The position numbers and the translations under genes were made by a program. Below, one piece after another: positions 8,586-17,316 of a stretch of 44,305 bases of DNA. Position 1 is the first letter of the stretch, and every line of letters starts with the position of its first letter. Origin of the DNA: Caldisericota bacterium (lineage in GTDB: Bacteria > Caldisericota > Caldisericia > Caldisericales > Caldisericaceae); NCBI GenBank assembly GCA_034717215.1, contig JAYELD010000047.1, forward strand, positions 1 through 44,305, read 5' to 3'. The notes beneath the pieces are model-generated. The model was not told where the DNA came from, did no database searches, and worked only from the letters and a program-made list of their open reading frames with translations.

Positions 8586-8598
8586 ACAGGCATTAAAT

Positions 8599-8634
8599 AA
8601 AAAATAAAGCAGGGTTAACCCTGCTTTATTTTTT
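8599..8634 (-). terminator. rpsU terminator, perfect 36-bp palindrome
   Basis: Two 18-bp arms with no spacer, GC core GCAGGG/CCCTGC, flanked by A6 and T6 runs. It starts 4 bp beyond the rpsU stop. The A/T runs on both sides make it a potential bidirectional terminator. Confidence 0.85.
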
Positions 8635-8638
8635 ATAG

Positions 8639-8800
8639 CTACTTTTTCTTTGCGTCTTTTTGTTTTCTTTTTACACTAGGCGGCACATAAAATCGCCTCT
8701 TCTTCAACTCAGAGTACAATCCTTCTTTAATACATTCTCTTTTGAACCTTCTCAAAAGATCTTCAATAGACTCATTTCCTCTTTTTCTTACGTTTGCCAC
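8639..8800 (-). CDS. rpsU: 30S ribosomal protein S21
   Basis: 53-residue basic protein of the small ribosomal subunit, which helps initiation-site recognition by 16S rRNA. Translating the minus strand from a GTG gives [20 protein letters not shown], then an [18 protein letters not shown] stretch, PPSVKRKQ and a lysine-rich end. This is the classic S21 pattern (NE-S-[IL]-x-x-LRRFKR, SELKKR-x-x-[YF]-x-x-PS-x-KRK). It starts with GTG, with a GGAG site 7 nt before it. In proteobacteria rpsU heads the rpsU-dnaG-rpoD operon; here dnaG and rpoD are about 9 kb away on the other strand. An overlapping frame on the plus strand is spurious. Confidence 0.93.
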   Translation of the reverse strand: MANVRKRGNESIEDLLRRFKRECIKEGLYSELKKRRFYVPPSVKRKQKDAKKK

Positions 8801-8867
8801 AATATTACTCCGACTCCCATAGAAGCCCGAACTTCGCCTCCCTTCACCTTTAACTTTTTATTTTATT

Positions 8868-8895
8868 AGTTTATAGGTTTATTGTTATGTGTCAA
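8868..8895 (-). promoter_or_regulatory. Promoter of rpsU
   Basis: Read on the minus strand: perfect TTGACA (8895 down to 8890), 16-bp spacer, TAAACT (8873 down to 8868). It lies about 70 bp upstream of the rpsU start. Confidence 0.5.
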
Positions 8896-8969
8896 GGGTA
8901 CGAATTGCCTCATCAAAAATCTATACGAAATAGTACGCCCATTCATTGAAATCTATATGAAAATTTTTC

Positions 8970-8997
8970 TTGACCTAATCTAGAAAAACTGTAAACT
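8970..8997 (+). promoter_or_regulatory. Promoter of the deoC-recO operon
   Basis: TTGACC (8970-8975), 16-bp spacer, TAAACT (8992-8997), the same layout as the divergent rpsU promoter. The expected transcript start, near 9004, lies inside the deoC SD, giving a leader of about 12 nt. Confidence 0.45.
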
Positions 8998-9015
8998 TTG
9001 CTGGAGGTGGTAAAG

Positions 9016-9690
9016 ATGTTTTATATTTCATTAGATAAGCAAATGACAAAAAACGATATAGCAAAAATTATTGATCATACTCAATTAAAAGCAGAAACTA
9101 CTTGTAATGATATTATTCGCCTTTGCAATGAAGCAAAAAAATATTCTTTTGGCGCCGTATGTGTAAATTCAGGATATGTTGCTCTTGCAAAAAAACAATT
9201 AACAGATACTTCGGTAAAAATTGCATCCGTAGTAGGATTTCCTTTGGGAGCCATGGATAGCGCTGCAAAAGCTTTTGAGGCAGAAAGAGCAATTACATTA
9301 GGGGCTAATGAGATAGATATGGTAATGAACATAGGAGAGTTCAAATCTGAAAATTATAAAAAGGTAGAAGAAGATATAAAATATGTTGTAAAAGCCGTAA
9401 GTCCCGCCATAGTAAAGGTCATCATAGAAACAGCTTTGCTTACTGCAAAAGAAAAACCAATTGCATGTTCAATAGCAGTGTCAGCGGGAGCCAAATATGT
9501 AAAAACATCCACAGGTTTTAGCAAAGGTGGAGCTGCAATTGAAGACATAAAATTAATGCGTATGGTAGTTGGAAAAAATATAGGCGTAAAAGCATCGGGG
9601 GGAATTCATAGTTTTGAAACAGCAGTTAAAATGGTCGAGGCTGGTGCTTCCAGAATTGGTGCAAGTAAAAGTGTCGAGATAATAAGTTAA
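9016..9690 (+). CDS. deoC: Deoxyribose-phosphate aldolase
   Basis: Cleaves 2-deoxyribose 5-phosphate to glyceraldehyde 3-phosphate and acetaldehyde, the last step of deoxynucleoside catabolism. The TIM-barrel sequence shows the Schiff-base lysine K163 in VKTSTGFSKGG and the second catalytic lysine K192 in VKASGGI, with the early IDHTQLK motif. The frame is open back to a TTG at 8998, but the SD GGAGG at 9003 positions the ATG at 9016 as the start, giving 224 residues, normal for the family. Its stop overlaps the recO start by 1 bp (TAATG). It complements the nucleoside importer upstream and the uridine phosphorylase near 20.5 kb. Confidence 0.95.
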   Translation: MFYISLDKQMTKNDIAKIIDHTQLKAETTCNDIIRLCNEAKKYSFGAVCVNSGYVALAKKQLTDTSVKIASVVGFPLGAMDSAAKAFEAERAITLGANEIDMVMNIGEFKSENYKKVEEDIKYVVKAVSPAIVKVIIETALLTAKEKPIACSIAVSAGAKYVKTSTGFSKGGAAIEDIKLMRMVVGKNIGVKASGGIHSFETAVKMVEAGASRIGASKSVEIIS

Positions 9691-10391
9691 TGGGGTACCT
9701 CTCGGTTAAAGGTATAACAATATCTGCCTACCCGCATAAAGAAAAGGATAGAGTCGTGATACTTTTTTCCGATGAATTAGGGAAAATTAAAGCAAACATG
9801 CGCTCCGTGAGATCCGTTAGCTCCAAGAGATCCGGCCTCTCAGATGAATTTTTATATGAAAAAATTCTCCTTTACCGGAAAAACAACTGGTTTACCGTAA
9901 CGGATGTAACCCTCATAGATGCATTTGTGGAAGCCAAAAGCAAGATTGATAACTACAAAGTATTTTCATATATAAGAGAGCTCGTTATATTGCTAATGCC
10001 TTTTGAACAACCGGACCATAGAATATTTAATTTAATCTTAGATACTCTTAGAATGCTTGAATTAATAGATGCCCCGGATACGATACTGGTTTCTTTTGTT
10101 CTGCATTTTTTAAAATACATCGGCTTTCCAGTAAAAATACCCGAAGAAACGAGAGATATCTATTACTTCCTACCGGAGTCAGGAGGATTTAATAATTTTA
10201 AAGGCATAGCCGTAGATCAAGAAGTAGTTAAAGAAATTATTTTTCTCTTCGACACGCCCATAAAAAATATTAATCCAGTAGATAATGCAAAAATAATTTT
10301 ACGATTACTAAACAATTTTATTGCATATCATGCGGATTCAAGTCATTTTATTAAATTCCTTGAAACAATTGAAAAACTCAGTAATATATAA
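9690..10391 (+). CDS. recO: DNA repair protein RecO
   Basis: Recombination mediator that works with RecR/RecF to load RecA on SSB-coated DNA. 233 residues. The N-terminal OB-fold begins MGYLSVKGITISAYPHKEKD, with VVILFSDELGKIKA matching the family's D..v.l.t...G....a pattern, followed by the helical domain. The Cys4 zinc motif of many RecO proteins is absent. It starts in the deoC stop codon (TAATG), so translation is coupled and no strong SD is seen. The order recO-glyQ-glyS is as in Bacillota and supports the call. Confidence 0.85.
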   Translation: MGYLSVKGITISAYPHKEKDRVVILFSDELGKIKANMRSVRSVSSKRSGLSDEFLYEKILLYRKNNWFTVTDVTLIDAFVEAKSKIDNYKVFSYIRELVILLMPFEQPDHRIFNLILDTLRMLELIDAPDTILVSFVLHFLKYIGFPVKIPEETRDIYYFLPESGGFNNFKGIAVDQEVVKEIIFLFDTPIKNINPVDNAKIILRLLNNFIAYHADSSHFIKFLETIEKLSNI

Positions 10392-10414
10392 TAAATTTTA
10401 GCTAGAGGTGATTT

Positions 10415-11278
10415 ATGGATTTTCAAGAAATGATTTTTAAATTAGAAATGTTTTGGAAAAAACAAGAATGCGTACTATTGCTTCCATTTGACGAACAAAT
10501 AGGAGCAGGGACACTAAGTCCTTACACATACTTAAGAGCGTTAGGGAAAAAACCGTGGGCAACTGTATATTTACAACCTTCCAGAAGACCTGCAGATGGA
10601 AGGTACGGAGAAAATCCCAATCGGTTATATATACATCATCAAATGCAAGTCATCATGAAACCCCCACCGAAAGATATCCGGGAAATATATCTCAATAGCC
10701 TGAGGTCATTAGGGCTCAAACTTGCTCAACATGAAATTAAATTTATTGAAGATAATTGGGAAACAGCAGTGCTGGGTGCACAGGGCATCGGCTGGGAAAT
10801 AAGGCTTGATGGACTAGAAATCACACAATTTACGTATTTCCAGCAGGCAGCCGGCATTGATCTTGATCCGGTCTCAGTAGAAATAACATATGGCTTAGAA
10901 AGACTTGCAATGTTTATTCAAAAAAAAGACAGTGTGTTTGATATCCAATGGAATGATGATTATACATACGGCGACTTAAGAAAAGACATGGAGCGTGAAG
11001 AATGTGTTTATGCCTTTGAAACAAGCAACCCGGACAAACTCTTTAATCTCTTTAATATATATGAAGAAGAGGGGGTAAACAATCTAAAAAAAGGAATTCT
11101 TTACCCCGGATATCAATACCTGTTAAAATGTTCCCACATCTTCAATTTGTTAGATGCAAGGGGTGCCATAAGCATATCCGAGAGAGTGCAAATTATTTCA
11201 CGGATACGAAAAATGGCAAATCTTGCCGCAAACATTGTGCTAAGTAAGGAGGAAAATAATGAAGGATTATCTGCTTGA
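10415..11278 (+). CDS. glyQ: Glycyl-tRNA synthetase alpha subunit
   Basis: Catalytic subunit of the bacterial alpha2beta2 glycyl-tRNA synthetase, which charges tRNA-Gly. 287 residues, the usual size. Recognisable segments are FWKKQECVLLLPFDEQIGAG, then GTLSPYTYLRALG; PSRRPADGRYGENPNR; and FTYFQQAAG with SVEITYGLERLAMF. SD GAGGTGA precedes the ATG. The end overlaps the beta-subunit start by 20 bp, which helps keep the two subunits stoichiometric. Confidence 0.98.
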   Translation: MDFQEMIFKLEMFWKKQECVLLLPFDEQIGAGTLSPYTYLRALGKKPWATVYLQPSRRPADGRYGENPNRLYIHHQMQVIMKPPPKDIREIYLNSLRSLGLKLAQHEIKFIEDNWETAVLGAQGIGWEIRLDGLEITQFTYFQQAAGIDLDPVSVEITYGLERLAMFIQKKDSVFDIQWNDDYTYGDLRKDMEREECVYAFETSNPDKLFNLFNIYEEEGVNNLKKGILYPGYQYLLKCSHIFNLLDARGAISISERVQIISRIRKMANLAANIVLSKEENNEGLSA

Positions 11279-13355
11279 GATATATGTCGAAGAAATCCCT
11301 GCACGCTTCCTAAATAATGCAGTAAAAGATCTTAAAACGATTGCTGAAAGTGAATTAACAAAATACAATCTGCACTACGAAGATATTTCTGCATTCGGCA
11401 CTCCACGGAGACTTACTGTTTATATTAAAAATTTGGATGAAAACGAATCTGATATAGAAGAAGAAATAAAAGGTCCGCCAACATCCATTGCAATAGGAAA
11501 AAACGGAGAACATCTCGTGCCGTTTAAAAAGTTTGCACTTTCAGCGGGTGTTCCCGAAGAAAGCCTTTATATAAAAGAAACTTCGAAAGGCAACTATTTA
11601 TTCACCAAAAAAATAGTCAAAGGAAGGAAAACAGAGGACATTCTGAAAATATTTTCCCCACGGTTAATCAAATCTTTAAAATTTCCAAAAACAATGCATT
11701 GGGATAGTAAAAGTATTAAATTTGTTAGGCCTATTCGTTCTCTTCTTTCACTATTTGGAGAAGACCTGATAAATTTTACTTATGCAGGAGTAGAAACAGA
11801 AAACAGCACATATGGCCTCGGAATCAACCAATCAAACAAAATCCAAGTAAAAAACCCGGCTGATTACTTTAAAAAACTTAAAGAGAATTACGTTATTCTT
11901 TCATACGATGAAAGAAAAAATAATGTCGAAAAAAATGCATTTGCCCTTGCCAAAAAAATCAATGGGACGCCGCTATATTCACATGATTTTTTAGAGGAAG
12001 TAGTAAATCTCACGGAATATCCTACGCCCTTCCTTGCAACGATTGAGAAGGAAGAATTTTCAATACCGCAATGTATTTCTATACGCGTCATAGAAGACCA
12101 CATGAAATCTTTCCCTTGCGTAGATAAAAACGGAAAGCTTCTTCCATACTTTATTGGAGTAAGAAATGGTTGTTCTGATTTCATTGAAATTGTCAAAGAA
12201 GGATACGAAAAAGTAATTAAAGCAAGAATGCTTGACGGAAAATTCTTTTTTGAGGAAGATAAAAAAATCTCCTTGCCAACCCTTGTTAATAAACTTTCAG
12301 AAGTTGTTTTTTTGAAAGAGTTGGGCACAATGAAAGACAAAACTGACCGATTAACAATACTTTCGGATTTCATTTCCACAAAAATCGGATTAAATAATAA
12401 CCAGAACAAAGCATTGAAACGAAGTGCGTACCTATCTAAAGCAGATCTTTTAACAAATGTCGTCAGAGAATTTCCTGATTTGCAGGGAGAAATAGGAGGA
12501 ATATATGCCGAGTTACAAGGCGAAGAAACAGAAGTATATGAAGCAATAAAAGACCAGTATCTTCCACGCTTTGCCGATGACAAATTTCCAAAAACATTAA
12601 TAGGCACTTGCCTTTCTCTTATCGACAAAATAGACACGTTGACAGGTGGCTTCGTCATAGGCATTGCCGTTTCTGGCTCTAAAGACCCATACGGGCTCAG
12701 AAGGGTTGGCAACAGCGTAGTACAGTTACTCTTTTCTATTGATATGGAATCTTTCCCTTTGAAAGAACTCGTGCAAGTATCAATTGGCTTACACAAACCA
12801 AAAAAAGAAATAGAATCCGAAAAAATATCAAAAAATATTGATTCTTTTTTAAATGAAAGGGTCAAAGGAATATTAAAAGAAAAAAATATCAGATATGATA
12901 TAATAAATGCCGTTACGGCGCTACCACTTGACCTAATCACTACATACAAAAAAAGGGCAGAGATATTAATGAATCATATAAACGACGAAGAACTTGCATC
13001 TATAGTGCTAACAAACAAGCGAGTAAACAATATCCTGTTAAACACAAATATCTTTTCAAAAACCATAGACAAAAAATTTCTTTTTGAGAAAGAAGAAGAA
13101 GGTCTCTTTGACACAATTCAACATACCAAAACAAAAGTTGAAAATGGACTTAAACAAATGAATTATGAAGAAATTATAAAATTGCTTTACAGTTTGTCCC
13201 CTGTAATTTCGAAATTCTTTGATAAAGTACTGGTTATGGATAATGACGAAAAAATCAGAAAAAATCGGCTTGCTATGCTAATAAATTTAAAAGAACTGTT
13301 TCTCAAATTTGCGGATTTTTCGACAATCGTTATTGAAAAAGAAAAAAATGTATAA
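11259..13355 (+). CDS. glyS: Glycyl-tRNA synthetase beta subunit
   Basis: tRNA-recognising subunit of heterotetrameric GlyRS, 698 residues, full length. It starts MKDYLLEIYVEEIPARFL, the hallmark opening (LLLEI.tEEiPa). Later come KSLKFPKTMHWDS and an FVRPIRS segment, the HD-like region GEIGGIYA, PYGLRR, and a C-terminal anticodon-binding DALR-like domain ending near DFSTIVIEKEKNV. It overlaps glyQ by 20 bp, with its own SD AAGGAGG inside the glyQ coding end. Confidence 0.97.
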   Translation: MKDYLLEIYVEEIPARFLNNAVKDLKTIAESELTKYNLHYEDISAFGTPRRLTVYIKNLDENESDIEEEIKGPPTSIAIGKNGEHLVPFKKFALSAGVPEESLYIKETSKGNYLFTKKIVKGRKTEDILKIFSPRLIKSLKFPKTMHWDSKSIKFVRPIRSLLSLFGEDLINFTYAGVETENSTYGLGINQSNKIQVKNPADYFKKLKENYVILSYDERKNNVEKNAFALAKKINGTPLYSHDFLEEVVNLTEYPTPFLATIEKEEFSIPQCISIRVIEDHMKSFPCVDKNGKLLPYFIGVRNGCSDFIEIVKEGYEKVIKARMLDGKFFFEEDKKISLPTLVNKLSEVVFLKELGTMKDKTDRLTILSDFISTKIGLNNNQNKALKRSAYLSKADLLTNVVREFPDLQGEIGGIYAELQGEETEVYEAIKDQYLPRFADDKFPKTLIGTCLSLIDKIDTLTGGFVIGIAVSGSKDPYGLRRVGNSVVQLLFSIDMESFPLKELVQVSIGLHKPKKEIESEKISKNIDSFLNERVKGILKEKNIRYDIINAVTALPLDLITTYKKRAEILMNHINDEELASIVLTNKRVNNILLNTNIFSKTIDKKFLFEKEEEGLFDTIQHTKTKVENGLKQMNYEEIIKLLYSLSPVISKFFDKVLVMDNDEKIRKNRLAMLINLKELFLKFADFSTIVIEKEKNV

Positions 13356-13358
13356 ATC

Positions 13359-13386
13359 TTTGTTTTTTCTATTAAATACGTATAAT
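13359..13386 (+). promoter_or_regulatory. Possible promoter before ppdK
   Basis: Perfect TATAAT at 13381-13386 in the 68-bp glyS-ppdK gap. The -35 is poor (TTTGTT at 16 bp or TTGTTT at 15 bp). It may give extra transcription of ppdK on top of read-through. Confidence 0.35.
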
Positions 13387-13423
13387 AAATAGGTGCTAAA
13401 ATTGCTAAGGAGGTTATACGATA

Positions 13424-16075
13424 ATGGCAGATAAAAAAGTTTATGCCTTTGAAGAAGGCAATGGTAGTATGAAAAATCTTTTGGGTGGAAAAGGCGCAGG
13501 GCTTGCAGAAATGACAAAAATTGGGCTTCCTGTTCCTTCCGGGTTTATTATTACTACAGAAGTTTGTAAGGAATATCAAAAAACAAAAAAGATAGACGAA
13601 GATCTAACCGGTGAAATATTAGAACATCTTCATAAATTAGAAGAAAAAGCTGGCAAGATATTCGGCGATAAAACAAACCCTCTACTTGTATCAGTTCGCT
13701 CAGGCGCGCCAGTCTCCATGCCGGGCATGATGGATACCATTTTAAACCTTGGCTTAAATGACGACACTACAGAAGGATTGAAAGAGCTCACAAATAACGA
13801 GCGATTTGCATATGATAGCTACAGAAGATTTATTCAAATGTTCGGGGAGGTTGCAATGGGAATCCCTCATAGTGAATTTGCAAAAATCCTTGCTAACCAT
13901 AAAGAAAAACATGGATTAAAAAACGACACAGATCTCACTTCTGAAATGCTAAAAGATATAATAGCAGACTATAAAATACTTTACCGAGAAAAAACAGGAG
14001 AAGAATTTCCGCAAGACCCGATAACGCAATTATTCAACTCCATTGAAGCTGTTTTTAAATCATGGAACAATCCAAGAGCCATTTCATATAGAAACATTAA
14101 TAAAATTAGTGATGAATTAGGTACTGCAGTAAATATTGTAATGATGGTATTTGGAAATATGGGTGATGATTCTGCAACAGGTGTTGCTTTTACAAGAAAC
14201 CCTGCCACAGGAGAAAAAAAACTATACGGTGAATTTCTTACCAATGCGCAAGGAGAGGACGTAGTAGCAGGAATAAGAACTCCACTCCCAATTGATAAAC
14301 TAAGAGAATTTTCCCCTCAGATATTTAATCAACTTAAAGAAGTGGGAGATAAATTAGAACAACATTATAGAGATATGCAGGATATGGAATTCACTATAGA
14401 AAAAGGAAAGCTCTACATGCTTCAGACAAGATCAGGTAAAAGAACTGCACAGGCAGCCGTAAAAATCGCCGTTAATATGATTAATGAAAATCTCATAACA
14501 AAAGAGGAAGGTATTCTTCGCATTACTCCAGTGCAAATTGACCGCTTGCTCCACAAAATGATTGACCCAACCGTGAAAGTAAATCCAATTACAAAAGGCC
14601 TTCCTGCTTCACCTGGTGCTGCAAGTGGCAAAGTTGTATTTGATGTAAAAGAAGCTACCAGGCGAGGAAAGGATGGAGAGGCAATAATACTTGTGCGCTT
14701 GGAAACTACTCCGGAAGATATTGAAGGTATGGCACATTCAGAAGGCATTCTCACTACACGTGGGGGTATGACAGCTCATGCCGCAGTAGTAGCGAGAGGA
14801 ATGGGCAAACCTTGTATTGTAGGCGCAGAAGATATAAAAATTGACGCAGAAGGTAATAATTTCACCACAAATGGAATTGAAGTTAAAAAAGACGAAATTA
14901 TTACAATAGATGGTTCAATGGGAAATGTTATTCTTGGAGAAGTGAGAATGATAGAACCAGAACTCACACCAGAATTGAAGCAGTTACTCGCCTATTCAGA
15001 CGAATTAAGAGAATTGGGAATAAGAGCAAATGCAAATACGCCAGAGGAAGCCATAAAAGCGTTAGATTACGGCGCTGAAGGAATTGGATTATGCAGGACC
15101 GAAAGAATGTTTCTGAGTCCTGAGCGACTTCCTCTCATGCAGGACATGATTATCTCGGAATCAAAAGAAGAGCGCAGTATATCGCTCGGTAAATTGAAAG
15201 ATATGCAGAAGAAAGATTTTTACGATATCCTAATAGCAATGGACGGACTTCCTGTCATCATAAGACTTTTAGATCCACCACTTCACGAATTTTTACCTCA
15301 AAAAGAAAGGCTCGAAAAAGAAATTGCAGATCTCAGAGAAAACGGAAGTGATCCGGAACTTCTTAAGAAAAAAGAAAAAGAGCTTCAACGATCACAGGAA
15401 CTTGCTGAATTTAATCCAATGATTGGTTTTAGAGGTTGTCGAGTTGGCATTGTTTACCCTGAGATTTATGAAATGCAAGTAGCTGCAATAATTGAAGCTG
15501 CGATTCAGTTGAAAAAGGAAGGACGCGATCCTAAACCCAAGATTATGCTTCCACTTATTGGTCATGTCAATGAAATGAAAGTCCTCAGAGAAAGAGCTAC
15601 AACTGTCATAACAAACATATTTAGAAAAGAAGGTACAACCATCGATTACCAAATAGGAACAATGATAGAAGTGCCACGTGCTACTCTAACTGCTGATCAA
15701 ATTGCAGAATACGCTGATTTTTTCTCATTTGGCACAAACGATCTTACGCAAGCAACATTTGCATTTAGTAGAGATGATGCCGAGGCCACATTTATTCCAA
15801 CTTATCTCAAGGATGGAATACTCCCCACAGAACCTTTTATCACAATAGACCAAGATGGTGTGGGAAAACTTGTCAGGATAGGTGTTGTACTTGGAAGAAA
15901 AGCAAAAAACAATCTCGAAATAGGTATTTGCGGTGAACATGGTGGTGATCCGAAATCTGTTGAGTTTTTCCATTATGCAGGCCTCGATTATGCAAGCTGC
16001 TCGCCCTTTAGGGTTCCAATTGCTCGCCTGGCAGCTGCGCAAGTAGCCGTAAAAGAAAAACTCGGAAAGGAATAA
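13424..16075 (+). CDS. ppdK: Pyruvate, phosphate dikinase
   Basis: Interconverts pyruvate + ATP + Pi and PEP + AMP + PPi; in anaerobes it usually serves glycolysis (PPi-dependent ATP gain) or gluconeogenesis. 883 residues: N-terminal ATP-grasp nucleotide domain (SVRSGAPVSMPGMMDT), central phospho-histidine domain with catalytic H452 in TRGGMTAHAAVVARG, and C-terminal PEP/pyruvate TIM barrel with acid-base C836 in GICGEHGGDP, followed by SCSPFRVPIARLAAAQ. SD AAGGAGG and ATG are well placed. The dgt gene follows 1 bp later. In Bacillota a ppdK regulator gene often sits between glyS and ppdK; it is missing here. Confidence 0.98.
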   Translation: MADKKVYAFEEGNGSMKNLLGGKGAGLAEMTKIGLPVPSGFIITTEVCKEYQKTKKIDEDLTGEILEHLHKLEEKAGKIFGDKTNPLLVSVRSGAPVSMPGMMDTILNLGLNDDTTEGLKELTNNERFAYDSYRRFIQMFGEVAMGIPHSEFAKILANHKEKHGLKNDTDLTSEMLKDIIADYKILYREKTGEEFPQDPITQLFNSIEAVFKSWNNPRAISYRNINKISDELGTAVNIVMMVFGNMGDDSATGVAFTRNPATGEKKLYGEFLTNAQGEDVVAGIRTPLPIDKLREFSPQIFNQLKEVGDKLEQHYRDMQDMEFTIEKGKLYMLQTRSGKRTAQAAVKIAVNMINENLITKEEGILRITPVQIDRLLHKMIDPTVKVNPITKGLPASPGAASGKVVFDVKEATRRGKDGEAIILVRLETTPEDIEGMAHSEGILTTRGGMTAHAAVVARGMGKPCIVGAEDIKIDAEGNNFTTNGIEVKKDEIITIDGSMGNVILGEVRMIEPELTPELKQLLAYSDELRELGIRANANTPEEAIKALDYGAEGIGLCRTERMFLSPERLPLMQDMIISESKEERSISLGKLKDMQKKDFYDILIAMDGLPVIIRLLDPPLHEFLPQKERLEKEIADLRENGSDPELLKKKEKELQRSQELAEFNPMIGFRGCRVGIVYPEIYEMQVAAIIEAAIQLKKEGRDPKPKIMLPLIGHVNEMKVLRERATTVITNIFRKEGTTIDYQIGTMIEVPRATLTADQIAEYADFFSFGTNDLTQATFAFSRDDAEATFIPTYLKDGILPTEPFITIDQDGVGKLVRIGVVLGRKAKNNLEIGICGEHGGDPKSVEFFHYAGLDYASCSPFRVPIARLAAAQVAVKEKLGKE

Positions 16076-16076
16076 A

Positions 16077-17189
16077 GTGCTGCGGCAAGAATACGAAAAA
16101 TTAGAAACAGAGTTGTTCTCGCCCTTTGCTACACTGAGCAATAAAACAAAGGGGAGAACAACTCCGGAAACAAAAGATTCTCATCGCACAGAGTTCCAAA
16201 GAGATGTGGACAGAATTCTTTATTCCAAAGCATTCCGTAGATTACAATATAAAACTCAGGTATTCATAGCCCCCAAGGGTGATCACTATCGCAATCGTCT
16301 CACGCATACGCTTGAAGTAATGACGATCAGCAGATCAATTTCTCGGACTCTACGCTTAAATTCGGACCTTACCGAAGCCATCGCGTTAGGACACGACCTG
16401 GGACACTCGCCGTTCGGACATGCCGGAGAAGCAATTATCGACAAAAAATGCAAAGAGTATAGTTCGCGCATACATTTTTCCCATCCCGAGCAAAGCCTAA
16501 GAGTCGTAGATATTTTAGAAAAAAGACTAAAGTCAAACGGGAAAACCGTTTTTGGATTAAACCTTACATATGAAGTAAGAAATGGAATATTAAAACACAG
16601 TAAGGGGTTAGCAAATCTATCGGAATTAAAAAATGTTGATATGCCAGCAACCCTGGAGGGACAAATAGTAAGAATCGCCGATCGTATTGCTTATATTCAC
16701 CATGATATTGACGATGCAATACGAGCAAAAATTATAAACGAAAAAGACATACCCAATTCAATACGTCAAATATCGGGAAAATCAAATTCAAAAAGACTTT
16801 CGACAATGATTCTTGATACAATAGAGGCAAGTAAAGGTAAAGATAAAATTTGCATGAGCAAAAATATAGAAAATACTATGGATGAACTGAAAAATTTTCT
16901 TACAAAGAAAGTATATATCGGTTCATCTCCCAAAAAAGAAGAGAAAAAAGTATTCAGAATGATGGCATACCTATTTGACCATTATTACAATAATCCAAAA
17001 GACATGGGAGATTACTTAAAATATCATCCAAGCGTACTTAAAATTAAAAACCCAATAAAATATATCAAAAAAGACAAAGAAAAAAGGCTACAGGTAATTT
17101 GCGATTACCTTTCATCAATGACAGATCGCTTTGCAATTCAAAAATTCTACAATATCACCACCCCAAATCCATTGCCGATAAGCGATTAA
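16077..17189 (+). CDS. dgt: dGTP triphosphohydrolase-like HD-domain protein
   Basis: dNTP triphosphohydrolase, releasing deoxynucleoside and triphosphate and thereby controlling dNTP pools. 370 residues. HD metal site: H77 in RLTHTLEV, H106-D107 in ALGHDLGHSPFGH, and a later Asp in RIADRIAYIHHDIDDA. The family signature RDVDRILYSKAFRRLQYKTQ lies just before the HD domain. It starts with GTG; AAAGG inside the ppdK end gives an SD about 6 nt upstream, and only 1 bp separates the genes. A position between ppdK and dnaG is common in Clostridia. The specific dNTP preference cannot be read from the sequence. Confidence 0.92.
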   Translation: MLRQEYEKLETELFSPFATLSNKTKGRTTPETKDSHRTEFQRDVDRILYSKAFRRLQYKTQVFIAPKGDHYRNRLTHTLEVMTISRSISRTLRLNSDLTEAIALGHDLGHSPFGHAGEAIIDKKCKEYSSRIHFSHPEQSLRVVDILEKRLKSNGKTVFGLNLTYEVRNGILKHSKGLANLSELKNVDMPATLEGQIVRIADRIAYIHHDIDDAIRAKIINEKDIPNSIRQISGKSNSKRLSTMILDTIEASKGKDKICMSKNIENTMDELKNFLTKKVYIGSSPKKEEKKVFRMMAYLFDHYYNNPKDMGDYLKYHPSVLKIKNPIKYIKKDKEKRLQVICDYLSSMTDRFAIQKFYNITTPNPLPISD

Positions 17190-17316
17190 TCCCGGTTAAT
17201 TCGCCGCTGAACCACATAATGCAGCTCCATAAGGATTATTTGTGTAGTATATATCGTATATATTTTATTTTTAAAAATTAAAGGAAATTTATCTATTTCT
17301 TACGTATTTATATATA

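Noticed and set aside
8660-8869. Plus-strand 69-aa frame starting MFSFYTRRH
   Set aside because: It is the antisense shadow of rpsU; the minus-strand translation is clearly ribosomal protein S21 with SD, promoter and terminator.
11888-12949. 353-aa minus-strand frame inside glyS
   Set aside because: Antisense to a fully conserved glyS frame, Ser/Phe/Ile-rich composition typical of the complement of a Lys/Glu-rich gene, no SD.
17183-17205. Imperfect inverted repeat at the dgt stop (GCGATTAA...TTAATTCGC)
   Set aside because: One bulge, short arms and no T-run, so it is not a credible terminator.
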